Position numbers and translations under genes: made by a program. Shown here one piece after another: positions 50,090 through 58,149 of a stretch of DNA of 64,000 nucleotides. The notes beneath the pieces are model-generated. The model ran no database searches, was not told where the DNA came from, and worked only from the letters and a program-made list of their open reading frames with translations. Each line of letters starts with the position of its first letter. Position 1 is the first letter of the stretch. The stretch is from AC-37 sp036389295 (GTDB taxonomy: Bacteria > Actinomycetota > Thermoleophilia > Solirubrobacterales > Thermoleophilaceae), in assembly GCA_036389295.1 (NCBI GenBank), contig DASVQB010000044.1, positions 45,045-109,044 on the forward strand, given 5' to 3'.

Positions 50090-50743
50090 ATGGGAAGGCT
50101 CAAGCTCGACATCTCGGTGTCCCTCGACGGCTTCGTCGCGGGGCCGAATCAGACCCTCGACGAGCCGCTCGGCGAGAACGGCGAGCGGCTCCACGACTGG
50201 GTCGTCGCGACGCAGGCCTGGCGCGCGAGCCACGGCCGGTCCGGCGGCGAGCGGAACGTGGACGACGAGGTCGTGGTCGAGAGCCTCCGCGGCGTCGGCG
50301 CGGCGATCATGGGCAGGCGCATGTTCAGCGGCGGCGAGGGGCCGTGGGAGGACGACCCGAACGCCGACGCCTGGTGGGGCGACGACCCGCCGTTCCACCA
50401 CCCGGTCTTCGTCCTCACCCACCACGCGCGCGAGCCGGTGGTCAAGGAGGGCGGGACGACGTTCACGTTCGTGACCGACGGGATCGAGTCCGCGCTCGAG
50501 CAGGCGCGGGACGCCGCGGGCGACCAGGACGTCGCGATCGGCGGCGGCGCCGACGTCGCCCAGCAGTACCTGAGGGCCGGCCTGCTCGACGAGATGCAGC
50601 TCCACGTCGTCCCGCTGCTGCTGGGCGACGGCGTGCGGCTGTTCGAGGGCCACCTGGCCGAGGTGCCGGGCGAGCTCGAGTCGACGCGGGTCGTCGAGTC
50701 GCCGACCGGCGTGGTGCACCTCCGGTACCGGGTCGCGCGGTAG
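50090..50743 (+). CDS. RibD C-terminal/dihydrofolate reductase-like protein
   Basis: 217 residues from ATG 50090 with a consensus GGAGG. Starts KLDISVSLDGFVAGPNQ, then GAAIMGRRMFSGG, HPVFVLTHH, DVAIGGGADVAQQYLRAGLLDEMQLHVVPLLLGDGVRLFEG, the usual order in the NADPH-binding RibD_C family. A stand-alone reductase; substrate unknown, often annotated as a DHFR-like protein. Confidence 0.9.
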   Translation: MGRLKLDISVSLDGFVAGPNQTLDEPLGENGERLHDWVVATQAWRASHGRSGGERNVDDEVVVESLRGVGAAIMGRRMFSGGEGPWEDDPNADAWWGDDPPFHHPVFVLTHHAREPVVKEGGTTFTFVTDGIESALEQARDAAGDQDVAIGGGADVAQQYLRAGLLDEMQLHVVPLLLGDGVRLFEGHLAEVPGELESTRVVESPTGVVHLRYRVAR

Positions 50744-50765
50744 CCCTCGTATCTTCGTCCGAGCC

Positions 50766-51668
50766 ATGAACCGGGACGCACCCGCCATCCGGCTCCGCGG
50801 CGTCGTCAAGCGCTTCGGCGACATCACGGCCGTCGACGGGCTCGACCTCGACGTGCCGCAGGGCATCTGCCTCGGCCTGCTCGGCCCGAACGGCGCGGGC
50901 AAGTCGACGACGATGCGGATGCTCACCGGGCAGGCGGTCGCGAACGCGGGCGAGATCGAGGTCCTCGGCCACCGGCTCCCGGGGGAGTCGAAGGAGGCGC
51001 GGGCGCGGATGGGCGTGGTGCCGCAGCTCGACAACCTCGACGTGGACGTGACGGTCTGGGACAACCTCGCGGTGTTCGCGCGGCTGTACCGGGTCCCGGA
51101 CGTGGGCGACGCGGTCGAGCGCGCGCTCGGGATCGCGCGGCTCGGCGCCCGCCGCGACGCGGCCGTGACCGAGCTCTCCGGCGGGATGCGCCGGCGGCTG
51201 CTGCTCGCGCGCGGGCTCGTGCACCGGCCCGAGCTGCTGCTGCTCGACGAGCCGACGGTCGGGCTCGACCCGCAGATCCGGACCGAGCTGTGGTCGCTGA
51301 TCGACGGCCTCCGCGCGGAGGGCGCGACGATCCTGATGTCCACGCACTACATCGAGGAGGCGCAGCGGCTCGCCGACGAGGTGGCGGTGATGGCGAACGG
51401 CAGGATCGTCGCGCGCGGCAGGCCGGCCGAGCTGATCGCCGAGCACGCGGGACGCGAGACCGCCGAGTTCTACGGGCCCGCGGCGCGGCTCGCCGAGGTC
51501 CGCGCCACGGCCGAGGCGCAGGGGCTCTCGGTGCGGCCGGCCGGGCCGGCGATCGCGATCGTCGGCGCCGAGCGGGCCCGCGACGGGGCGTTCCCGCCGG
51601 AGGCGATCCGCCGGGCGGCCTCCCTGGAGGACGTCTTCGTGCTGCTCACCGGGGAGGAGGCGGAGTGA
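50766..51668 (+). CDS. ABC-2 transporter ATP-binding protein (NodI/DrrA-like)
   Basis: 300 residues from ATG 50766, 22 bp after the reductase. Walker A GLLGPNGAGKSTTMRML, signature ELSGGMRRRLLLARG, Walker B LLLLDEPTVGLDP, switch His in LMSTHYIEEAQRLAD. The C-terminal 70 residues (RETAEFYGPAARLAEVRATAE onward) are the usual dimer/regulatory extension. Pairs with the downstream permease (stop/start GTGA overlap). The layout resembles NodI-NodJ lipo-oligosaccharide exporters or drug/lipid exporters. Confidence 0.9.
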   Translation: MNRDAPAIRLRGVVKRFGDITAVDGLDLDVPQGICLGLLGPNGAGKSTTMRMLTGQAVANAGEIEVLGHRLPGESKEARARMGVVPQLDNLDVDVTVWDNLAVFARLYRVPDVGDAVERALGIARLGARRDAAVTELSGGMRRRLLLARGLVHRPELLLLDEPTVGLDPQIRTELWSLIDGLRAEGATILMSTHYIEEAQRLADEVAVMANGRIVARGRPAELIAEHAGRETAEFYGPAARLAEVRATAEAQGLSVRPAGPAIAIVGAERARDGAFPPEAIRRAASLEDVFVLLTGEEAE

Positions 51669-52432
51669 GGCGCCTCGAGCCGGCCGCGGTGCTCGGCGTG
51701 ATGAGCCGCGAGGTCGCGAACTTCCGCACGTTCTGGAAGGCGACGACGTTCTCGAGCGTCCTCGAGCCGATCGTCTACCTGCTCGCGTTCGGCCTCGGGC
51801 TGGGGGCGACGGTGGTCGACCGCGTGGACGGGCTCGAGTACGTCGAGTTCGTCGGCACCGGGATGGTCGCGACCGCGGTGATCTTCTCGAGCGCGCTGCC
51901 GGCGATGTTCGGCACGTTCGTGAAGCACCACTTCCAGCGGACCTACGACGCGATCCTCGCGGCGCCCGTCGACGTCGAGGAGCTGGTGACGGCGGAGATG
52001 CTGTGGATCGGCCTGCGGTCCGGCTTCTACGGCTGCTTCCCGCTGCTCGTCGCGATGGGGTTCGGGCTCGACCCCGCGCCCGGGATGCTGCTCGTGCCGC
52101 TCTTCGCCTTCGTCACGGCGCTCGGCTTCGCCGCGTTCGGGATCGCGGTGGCGGGGAGCGTCGAGAAGATCGACCAGTTCAACTACGTGACGACGCTGTT
52201 CGTGACCCCGCTGTTCCTGGTCGCGGGCACGTTCTTCCCGATCGACGGGCTGCCCGAGGGATTCCAGGTCGCCTCCCAGGCCAACCCGCTGCACCACCTG
52301 GTCGAGCTCGTCCGCCACGCGAGCTTCGGCTTCGAGGCGACCGACCCGCTCCGGCTGGCCGCCCTCGTCGTGTTCGCCGTCGTGCTGTGGCGGGTCGCGA
52401 TCTCGCGGATGACGTCGCGGCTGATCGACTGA
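51665..52432 (+). CDS. ABC-2 transporter permease (NodJ-like)
   Basis: 255 residues from GTG 51665. Six hydrophobic segments (about: SVLEPIVYLLAFGLGLGATV; GTGMVATAVIFSSALPAM; FYGCFPLLVAMGFGLDPAPG; LLVPLFAFVTALGFAAFGIAVAG; FVTPLFLVAGTFFPI; LAALVVFAVVLWRVAI) and the ABC-2 signature region LFLVAGTFFPIDGLP. HHFQRTYDAILAAPV is the cytoplasmic coupling segment of the NodJ subgroup. Membrane partner of the upstream ATPase. Confidence 0.9.
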   Translation: MRRLEPAAVLGVMSREVANFRTFWKATTFSSVLEPIVYLLAFGLGLGATVVDRVDGLEYVEFVGTGMVATAVIFSSALPAMFGTFVKHHFQRTYDAILAAPVDVEELVTAEMLWIGLRSGFYGCFPLLVAMGFGLDPAPGMLLVPLFAFVTALGFAAFGIAVAGSVEKIDQFNYVTTLFVTPLFLVAGTFFPIDGLPEGFQVASQANPLHHLVELVRHASFGFEATDPLRLAALVVFAVVLWRVAISRMTSRLID

Positions 52433-52485
52433 CCGCGTACGATTCCGGGTCCACGGAGGCGGACCGGAGCGGGGGTAGAGCTGAC

Positions 52486-52872
52486 GTGAGTCGGGGTACA
52501 CCTGACGCGAGCACGTTGACGGGAGCGGGTCACACTGGATTCCAGGCGGCGAGGCGGCGCGCCGTCGCGCTGCTCGCCCTCGCGCTGTTCATGGCCTGGC
52601 CGTTCGTGGTCTTCCATTCGACGGTCGAGGACGCGGCCACCGACTTCCGGCTCGAGTTCGTCTACCTGGTGAGCGGCTGGGCGCCGTGGGTCCTGATCCT
52701 GCTCGGCTCGCTCTGCTTCCTGCCGGTGGTCGTCTCGATCGGCCGCGACGTGTTCAGCCGCTGGGCGCTCAGCCCCGGCATCCGCCACGCCTACGAGGCC
52801 TGGGGCATCACGCTCTACCTGCTGGGCGTGCTGCTCGCGGTGCAGACCTCGCAGGTCGCGGGCGCCTTCTAG
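52486..52872 (+). CDS. Small membrane protein
   Basis: 128 residues from GTG 52486; the start is uncertain because the frame is open far upstream. A hydrophilic head (about 20 residues) is followed by three hydrophobic segments (ARRRAVALLALALFMAWPFVVF; YLVSGWAPWVLILLGSLCFLPVVVSI; WGITLYLLGVLLAVQTSQVAG). Two imperfect 21-bp copies (GGGGTAGAGCTGACGTGAG / GGGGTACACCTGACGCGAG) span the proposed start codon. No recognised family. Confidence 0.65.
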   Translation: MSRGTPDASTLTGAGHTGFQAARRRAVALLALALFMAWPFVVFHSTVEDAATDFRLEFVYLVSGWAPWVLILLGSLCFLPVVVSIGRDVFSRWALSPGIRHAYEAWGITLYLLGVLLAVQTSQVAGAF

Positions 52873-52923
52873 GGCGCCCGGGCCCCCGGGCGTTCCCCCC
52901 GCGTTCGCCCGACCTGCCCACCC

Positions 52924-52952
52924 TTGCAGAATTAGGGAGTCCCTGGACTCCC
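52924..52952. repeat. Palindromic dispersed repeat, copy 2 (intergenic)
   Basis: TTGCAG prefix and hairpin GGGAGTCC-CT-GGACTCCC (52935-52952), 27 of 29 bases identical to 6030-6058, with the stem slightly extended by flanking TA. It lies between two convergent genes and could act as a terminator here. A second copy this similar in 64 kb suggests a genome-wide repeat family. Confidence 0.75.
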
Positions 52953-52987
52953 CTATCCCGCACGCGTGAGTGCTTGGCGCGTCGGCG

Positions 52988-53746
52988 CTAGCTAGGGAGA
53001 GGGTCGGCGGGAGCCGGCTCGGCGGGGTCGCCCTCGGGGCGATGGCCGTTGCCGTTGCCGTTGGCGGCGTGGTGGCCGTTGCCGTTGCCGTTCACGGCGT
53101 GGTGGCCGTTGCCATTACTGCTGCCGTTGCCGTTCACCGGCGCGACGTGGTGGCCGTTGCCATTGCCGTTAGCGACGGCGTGGTGGCCATTGCCGTTGCC
53201 ATTGCCGCCCACAGAATGGCCGTTCCCGTTCCCGTTCGCCGGCACCAAATGATGCCCGTTCCCGTTCCCGTTCACGACCACGTGGTGCTCGGCCCCGTCG
53301 GCCGTCACGAGGATCCGGCCGTTGCCGTTCAGCGCCGCGTGGCCGTTGCCGTTGCCGTTGCCGTTCGCGTGGCCGTTGCCGTTCGCGTGGCCGTTCCCGT
53401 TCCCGTTGACGGCCCTGTTCCCGTTCGCCGCCGCGGTCTCCGGCGGCAGGCTCGAGCGGAGCATCGCGATCAGCGTCGCGAGGTCGTCCTTCCGGGCCTG
53501 GCGGACGCCGCGGCCGCGCGCGTAGCGATCCCAGGCGCGGGCGAACTCGGCGTAGCCGGCGTGCGCGCCGCGGCGGTAGGCCGCGAGGGCGGGGCACACG
53601 CCGTGGCCGACCGAGTAGGCGCCCGCGATGATCGGGCCGCCGCCCAGGCCCTCCAGCATGGCCTTGCGGCTGTCGATCGGCAGCCTGTCGATGGCGCTCT
53701 CGAGCGCCTCGACTCGCCTGCGATGCAGTCGTTCCCCCGCCCGCAT
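52988..53746 (-). CDS. Protein with C-terminal Asn-Gly-His repeat tail
   Basis: 252 residues from ATG 53746. A TATATT box ends 9 bp before the ATG, so the mRNA is probably leaderless; a GTG at 53782 is the alternative. Residues about 1-105 look like a folded helical domain (LHRRRVEALESAIDRLPI, YSVGHGVCPALAAYRRGAHAG, FARAWDRYARGRGVRQARKDDLATLIAMLRSSL). From about 105 the sequence consists of repeats of NGNGNGH, NGHAN, NGNGHH with short interruptions, about 40 Asn-Gly pairs in all. His/Asn/Gly-rich tails can bind metals (Ni, Zn) or be flexible; no such role is shown. Confidence 0.75.
   Translation of the reverse strand: MRAGERLHRRRVEALESAIDRLPIDSRKAMLEGLGGGPIIAGAYSVGHGVCPALAAYRRGAHAGYAEFARAWDRYARGRGVRQARKDDLATLIAMLRSSLPPETAAANGNRAVNGNGNGHANGNGHANGNGNGNGHAALNGNGRILVTADGAEHHVVVNGNGNGHHLVPANGNGNGHSVGGNGNGNGHHAVANGNGNGHHVAPVNGNGSSNGNGHHAVNGNGNGHHAANGNGNGHRPEGDPAEPAPADPLPS
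53040..53430. repeat. GTTGCC/GTTCCC hexanucleotide repeat tract (coding)
   Basis: The DNA under the Asn-Gly-His tail is built of near-tandem GTTGCC (or GTTCCC) units with GGCGTGGTG spacers; several long identical stretches recur. Such tracts expand and contract by slippage, and unit changes of 6 bp keep the frame, so length variation between strains is expected. Confidence 0.75.
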
Positions 53747-53804
53747 TGCAGAGCGAATATACCCCTTCGTACGCCGACCCAACCCCGCTGGGGGAAGCCG
53801 CCGC

Positions 53805-54776
53805 TCAGCCGGCGCGGGCGAGCTGCGCCTTCGCCGACTCGATCCGCCGCCGGCCCTCGGCGAGCGCGGCCTGGGCCTGCTGGAGCCGGTGCGGCGAGTC
53901 GGCCTGGCCGAGCGCCTCGTTCGCGCGGTCGTACTGCATGACGGCGGCCTCGTAGTCGGCCACGGCGGTCGCGCCCACGCCGGGCATCGACGTGTCGATC
54001 TCGAGCGCCCGGATCTCGTCGCCGAGCGCGATCAGGTCGTTGCGCGCGGTGACGCGGTCGTCGGCGAGCGTCTCCTCCTCGGCGGCCCGCCGCCGGCGGC
54101 CGGCCAGCACGCCGCGGACCACGAAGAACAGGACCGGTATCAGGATCGCGGCCGCCACCGCGAGCATCACGGCCAGGGTGCCGATCTCGATCGCGTTGCC
54201 GACGTCCTCGAACGGGTCGTCCACGCCGCCGGTGGGGACGTTCCCGACGCGGCCGCCGCCGGTCGGACGGCCGAGGTCGGCGCTCGACCCGGGGTCGACC
54301 GCCGCGATGCCGTCGACCGCCGCCTCGAGCTGCTTCACCCGGTTGCCCTCGTTGCCGTGGAACGCCTCGTTGAGGGCGCTCACCGTCTCGTTGACGGCGG
54401 GGTGCGACGTCGTCGCGAACACCGTGCTCCGGCCGACCACGAGCAGCGTGCCCCGCAGCTCCAGGTGGCGGCCGACCGCCTTCGCCAGCCCGGTCACGCC
54501 GCCGGCCCGGCGGGCCTGGCGGTCGTCGACCAGCGCGATCTTGATCCGGCCGAGGTCCTTGCGGAGGATCCGCAGCCGGATCCGACCGGCGTCGGCCTCC
54601 GAGATCCGCGGCTCGGCCCGCCTGTCGACGAAGACGACCTCCCGCTCGACGCCGCGGGCCACCCGCTCGGGATAGGACGCGGCGCCGGCCGGCTCGGCTG
54701 CGGCGACGGCCGAGCCGGCGGTGAGGGCGGCCGCCAGCAGGAGCGTCACTCTCCGACCTCGCGCGCGGGGCCCCAC
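53805..54776 (-). CDS. Exported membrane protein, TPM-like N-terminal domain
   Basis: 323 residues from GTG 54776. Signal peptide RGRRVTLLLAAALTAGSAVAAAEPAGA, an extracytoplasmic domain with RIKIALVDDRQARRAGGVTGLAKAVGRHLELRGTLLVVG resembling TPM-type domains, a transmembrane helix LAVMLAVAAAILIPVLFFVVRGVLAG (about 200-225), then a cytoplasmic coiled-coil-like tail with RNDLIALGDEIRALE and HRLQQAQAALAEGRRRIESAKAQLA. Role unknown. Confidence 0.75.
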   Translation of the reverse strand: MGPRARGRRVTLLLAAALTAGSAVAAAEPAGAASYPERVARGVEREVVFVDRRAEPRISEADAGRIRLRILRKDLGRIKIALVDDRQARRAGGVTGLAKAVGRHLELRGTLLVVGRSTVFATTSHPAVNETVSALNEAFHGNEGNRVKQLEAAVDGIAAVDPGSSADLGRPTGGGRVGNVPTGGVDDPFEDVGNAIEIGTLAVMLAVAAAILIPVLFFVVRGVLAGRRRRAAEEETLADDRVTARNDLIALGDEIRALEIDTSMPGVGATAVADYEAAVMQYDRANEALGQADSPHRLQQAQAALAEGRRRIESAKAQLARAG

Positions 54777-54847
54777 GGCCGCGATGCTACCCGCCGTGCC
54801 GCCGCGGGAGCGAGCGTCGGCGCTCGCGGGCAGGCGCGCGCCGCGCC

Positions 54848-55342
54848 CTACAGCAGGTGGGCGTCGGCGGCGTCGTCCTCGTCCACGACGGACTCGCACG
54901 CGGGGCACCACCAGCGCGCCTCGAGCGCGGTCCCGCACGCCTCGTGCCTGAGCGGCTCGACGTGCTCCGAGTGCCGCGCCCCCCAGTCGGCCAGCAGGCG
55001 GAGCGCCCCGGCGAGCTCGGCCCCCGCCTCGGTCAGCTCGTACACGAACCGCGGCGGGCGGGAGGAGTACGGCCGGGCGACCGCGAGCGCCTCGCGCTCG
55101 AGGTGACGGAGCCGCTGGCTGAGGATGTTCGGCGCGATCCCGGGCACCGCCTCGGACAGGTCCGCGAACCGCCGCGGCCCGTCGAGGAGGGCCTCGACGA
55201 TCAGGAGCGTCCAGCGGTCGCCGACGCGCTCGAGCGCCTCGGCGAGCGGGGAGGCGGGCGCGGGCTCCGCTGCCGCGGCTCCGGCCCGCGGCCGTCCGCT
55301 CCGCGAAAGGGCGTCGGGGCCGGTCCGGAGGCGTCTGGCCAC
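54848..55342 (-). CDS. HxlR-family regulator with C-terminal zinc ribbon
   Basis: 164 residues from GTG 55342. Winged-helix HxlR domain at about 30-125 (LERVGDRWTLLIVEALLDGPRRFADLSEAVPGIAPNILSQRLRHLEREALAVARPYSSRPPRFVYELTEAGAEL). The C-terminal HEACGTALEARWWCPACESVVDEDD adds three Cys plus His, a likely zinc ribbon seen in some actinobacterial HxlR proteins. Faces the HtrA-like operon across an 85-bp intergenic region with an obvious dyad, so it probably controls that operon and itself. Confidence 0.85.
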   Translation of the reverse strand: MARRLRTGPDALSRSGRPRAGAAAAEPAPASPLAEALERVGDRWTLLIVEALLDGPRRFADLSEAVPGIAPNILSQRLRHLEREALAVARPYSSRPPRFVYELTEAGAELAGALRLLADWGARHSEHVEPLRHEACGTALEARWWCPACESVVDEDDAADAHLL

Positions 55343-55376
55343 CCCTCCAGCCTAGCCGCGAGGCCGGCTGTGTATA

Positions 55377-55399
55377 GTGACTTGCAATTCGCTAGTCAC
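55377..55399. promoter_or_regulatory. HxlR-type operator and promoter between divergent genes
   Basis: Dyad GTGACT(T)GC-AATTC-GC(T)AGTCAC, symmetric apart from one T-T mismatch. TATAGT at 55373-55378 overlaps its left arm and suits a -10 for the + strand gene at 55428. The GACT...AGTC spacing is the kind bound by HxlR dimers. It lies between the HxlR gene (-) and the protease operon (+). Confidence 0.65.
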
Positions 55400-55427
55400 C
55401 TGTGTGCAGTAGGAGGAGGGGTCTCGC

Positions 55428-56324
55428 ATGGCGGTGCTCGAGGAGCTCACGGCGTCGGTCCAGTCGGTGGTCGAGCGGGTCGGGCCCGCCGTGGTCGGGC
55501 TCGGCCGCGGATGGGGCCGCGGGTCGGGGGTGGTCGTCGGCCCGAACCGGGTGCTGACGACCGCGCACAACCTGCGCGGCGAGGACGCGACGGTCACCTT
55601 CGAGGACGGTCGCGTCGAGGCCGGCGAGGTTGCGGGAGTCGACCCGGACGGCGACGTCGCGGTCGTCGAGGTCGACACCGGCGACGTCGAGCCGGTCGAG
55701 CTCGCCCCCGGCGCCTCGCCGGGACCCGGCGCCGTCGTGTTCGCCCTCGCCAGCCCCGGCGGCCGCGGCCTGCGCGCCACGCTCGGCCTCGTCTCGGGCG
55801 GCCAGCGCAGCTTCCGCGGCCCGCGCGGCCGGCGGCTCCGCGGCGCGATCGAGCACACCGCGCCGCTCCCGCGCGGCTCGTCGGGCGGCCCGCTGGTCGA
55901 CGCCGAGGGCCGGCTCCTCGGGCTGAACGCCGTGCGGATGGACGGCGGGCTGATCCTCGCCATCCCGGCCGACGCCGACCTGCTCCGGCGGGTCGAGTCG
56001 CTCGCCCGCGGCGAGGTGCCGGCGCGGCCGCGGCTCGGCGTGGCGATCGCGCCGTCGCGGGTGGCGCGCAGGCTGCGGCGCGCGGTCGGGCTGCCCGAGC
56101 GCGACGGCCTGCTCGTCCACGGGGTCGAGCGCGGCTCGGCGGCGGCCGGCGCCGGGCTCGAGAAGGGCGACCTGCTCGTCGCCGCCGGCGACCGCCCGCT
56201 CGCGCACGTGGACGACCTGGAGGCCGCGCTCGAGGCCGCCGCTGGCGACCTCCGGCTGACCGCGGTCCGGGGGACCGACGAGCGCGAGGTGGTGGTCGCG
56301 CTCGCCGGGAGGGAGGAGTCGTGA
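55428..56324 (+). CDS. HtrA-like serine protease with PDZ domain, no membrane anchor (1)
   Basis: 298 residues from ATG 55428, preceded by AGGAGGAGGGG. S1C triad: His in VLTTAHNLRG, Asp in DPDGDVAVVEVD, Ser in PRGSSGGPLVD. A PDZ domain follows (ARPRLGVAIAPSR, then GLLVHGVERGSAAAGAGLEKGDLLVAAGDRPL). There is no signal peptide or transmembrane helix, so it appears cytoplasmic, unusual for DegP/HtrA proteins. Its stop overlaps the next start (GTGA). Confidence 0.88.
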   Translation: MAVLEELTASVQSVVERVGPAVVGLGRGWGRGSGVVVGPNRVLTTAHNLRGEDATVTFEDGRVEAGEVAGVDPDGDVAVVEVDTGDVEPVELAPGASPGPGAVVFALASPGGRGLRATLGLVSGGQRSFRGPRGRRLRGAIEHTAPLPRGSSGGPLVDAEGRLLGLNAVRMDGGLILAIPADADLLRRVESLARGEVPARPRLGVAIAPSRVARRLRRAVGLPERDGLLVHGVERGSAAAGAGLEKGDLLVAAGDRPLAHVDDLEAALEAAAGDLRLTAVRGTDEREVVVALAGREES

Positions 56325-57310
56325 CGACGGCCGCTCGCGACGACCGCGCGGCCGGGGAGCGCGCGGCCGACGACGCCCTCGACGCCTACTCCCGGACCGT
56401 CACCTCGTTGGCGGAGCTGCTCGCGCCCTCGGTCGCGAACCTGCGCGTCACCCGCCGCACCCGCCGCGGCCGCGTCCCGTCCGGCGGCGGCAGCGCCGTC
56501 GTCCTGACCCCCGACGGCTACATGCTCACCTCCGCGCACGTCGTCACCCGGCGGGACTCCGGCGGGCGGGCCTCGTTCGTCGACGGGCGCGAGGTCAGGT
56601 TCGCGGTGATCGGCTCGGACCCGCTGTCCGACCTCGCGATCCTGCGCGCCGACTCGGGCGACCTGGCGCCGGCCGCGCTCGGCGACGCCGAGCGGCTGAA
56701 GGTCGGCCAGCTCGTCGTCGCGATCGGCAACCCGAACGGCTTCGCGGGCTCCGTGACCGCCGGCGTCGTCTCCGCGCTCGGTCGGTCGCTGCCCGCCCGC
56801 GTCCGCGGCGGCCGGCGCGTGATCGACAACGTCATCCAGACCGACGCCGCCCTCAACCCCGGCAGCTCCGGCGGCGCGCTCGCGAACGGCCGCGGCGAGG
56901 TGGTCGGCGTGAGCACGGCGGTCGCCGGCGTCGGCCTCGGCCTGGCCGTGCCGATCAACGACGCCACCCGCCGCATCGTCGGCGCGCTGATGTCGGACGG
57001 GCGCGTCCGCCGCGCCTACCTCGGGATCGCCGGCGGTCACCGTCCGCTCCCCCCGCGGGTGCGCGCCGAGCTCGGCAGGGAGACGTGCGTCGAGGTGGTC
57101 GAGGTCGTCCCGGACAGCCCCGCGGCCCGCGCCGGGCTCCGCGCCGAGGACCTGATCGTGGCCGTCCAGGGCACCCCGACGGCCTCGGTCTACGACCTCC
57201 AGCGGCTGATGGTCGCGGACCTGATCGGCGTCGAGGTGCCGGTAACGGTGGTCCGCGACGGCGCGACGATCGAGCTGGGCCTGGTGCCGGAGGAGATGCG
57301 GCTCGACTAG
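56321..57310 (+). CDS. HtrA-like serine protease with PDZ domain, no membrane anchor (2)
   Basis: 329 residues from GTG 56321. Triad: His in MLTSAHVVTRR, Asp in DPLSDLAILRAD, Ser in LNPGSSGGALANG, with VIQTDAALNPGSSGGAL being the standard HtrA active-site loop. PDZ domain: YLGIAGGHRPLPPRVRAELG, then VEVVEVVPDSPAARAGLRAEDLIVAVQG. Again no signal or membrane segment. Translationally coupled to the first protease, suggesting that the two act together, and probably under HxlR control. Confidence 0.9.
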   Translation: MTTAARDDRAAGERAADDALDAYSRTVTSLAELLAPSVANLRVTRRTRRGRVPSGGGSAVVLTPDGYMLTSAHVVTRRDSGGRASFVDGREVRFAVIGSDPLSDLAILRADSGDLAPAALGDAERLKVGQLVVAIGNPNGFAGSVTAGVVSALGRSLPARVRGGRRVIDNVIQTDAALNPGSSGGALANGRGEVVGVSTAVAGVGLGLAVPINDATRRIVGALMSDGRVRRAYLGIAGGHRPLPPRVRAELGRETCVEVVEVVPDSPAARAGLRAEDLIVAVQGTPTASVYDLQRLMVADLIGVEVPVTVVRDGATIELGLVPEEMRLD

Positions 57311-58056
57311 ACGGCGTGGCTCCGGCCGCCGTCGACCAGCAGGGTCGTGCCGGTCACGTACGCCGCCCGCTCCGAGCAGAGGAAGGCCACCGCCGCGGCG
57401 AACTCCTCCGGCCTGCCGAGGCGGCCGACCGGGATCTGCTCGCGCGCCGACTCCTCGGCGGCCTCGCGCGAGCCGGACAGCTCGATCACACGGTCCGTCG
57501 CGATCAGGCCCGGAAGCACCGAGTTCACCGTCACGCCGTCGCGCGCGGCGTCGCGGGAGATCGTCTTGAGCGCGGCCAGGAGCCCGCTGCGGTGCGCGTT
57601 CGACAGGACCAGGATCGGGATCGGCTCGCGGACCGCGCTCGACGAGACGCTCACGACCCGCCCGAACCCGCGCTCGCGCATCCCCGGCACGACCGCCTCG
57701 ACCAGCGCGAGCGGTCCCAGCACGAGGTCGCGGTAGGCGCTCTCCCACTGCCCGCGCGCGAACCCGAGGGGGTCGAGGCCCGCCGGCGGCCCGCCGCTGT
57801 TGGTTATCAGCACGTCGATCGGGCCGAGCCGGCCCTCGACCTCCTCGACGAGCCGCGGCGCCGCGTCGAGGTCGCCGCTGTCGTGGACGAAGGGGGTCGC
57901 GTCGAGGTCGCGGGCGGCGGCCTCGATCCGCTCCTGCGAGCGCGAGCTCATCGCCACCCGCGCGCCCTCCGCCGCGAGCTCCGCGGCGATGGCCCGGCCG
58001 AGCCCCTTCGAGGCGCCGGTCACGAGCGCGACCCGGCCGTCCAGGCCGAGGTTCAC
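57307..58056 (-). CDS. Short-chain dehydrogenase/reductase (FabG-like)
   Basis: 249 residues. GTG 58056 is preferred over ATG 58071 because GGAGG lies 8 bp before it. VALVTGASKGLGRAIAAELAAEG, NSGG in place of NNAG, SSSAVREPIPILVLSN and VTVNSVLPGLIATDR, ending TGTTLLVDGG. The usual YxxxK catalytic Tyr is replaced: the site reads LSNAHRSGLLAALKT, so His occurs where Tyr is expected. The NSGG/SNxxRxG form is known for a subgroup of SDRs whose mechanism must differ. Convergent 4-bp overlap with the protease gene. Confidence 0.88.
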   Translation of the reverse strand: MNLGLDGRVALVTGASKGLGRAIAAELAAEGARVAMSSRSQERIEAAARDLDATPFVHDSGDLDAAPRLVEEVEGRLGPIDVLITNSGGPPAGLDPLGFARGQWESAYRDLVLGPLALVEAVVPGMRERGFGRVVSVSSSAVREPIPILVLSNAHRSGLLAALKTISRDAARDGVTVNSVLPGLIATDRVIELSGSREAAEESAREQIPVGRLGRPEEFAAAVAFLCSERAAYVTGTTLLVDGGRSHAV

Positions 58057-58149
58057 CGGCGAATCCTCCATTCGGGGGAGAGGTTCACGCTCGGAGCCTA
58101 TCCTCCGTCTTGTGACGTATGTTTCGAGCGACACCGCTCGGGTATCCCC

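Noticed and set aside
53040..53430. GTTGCC-type repeats as a possible CRISPR array
   Set aside because: No constant repeat/spacer spacing; the units code in frame for Asn-Gly-His repeats on the minus strand.
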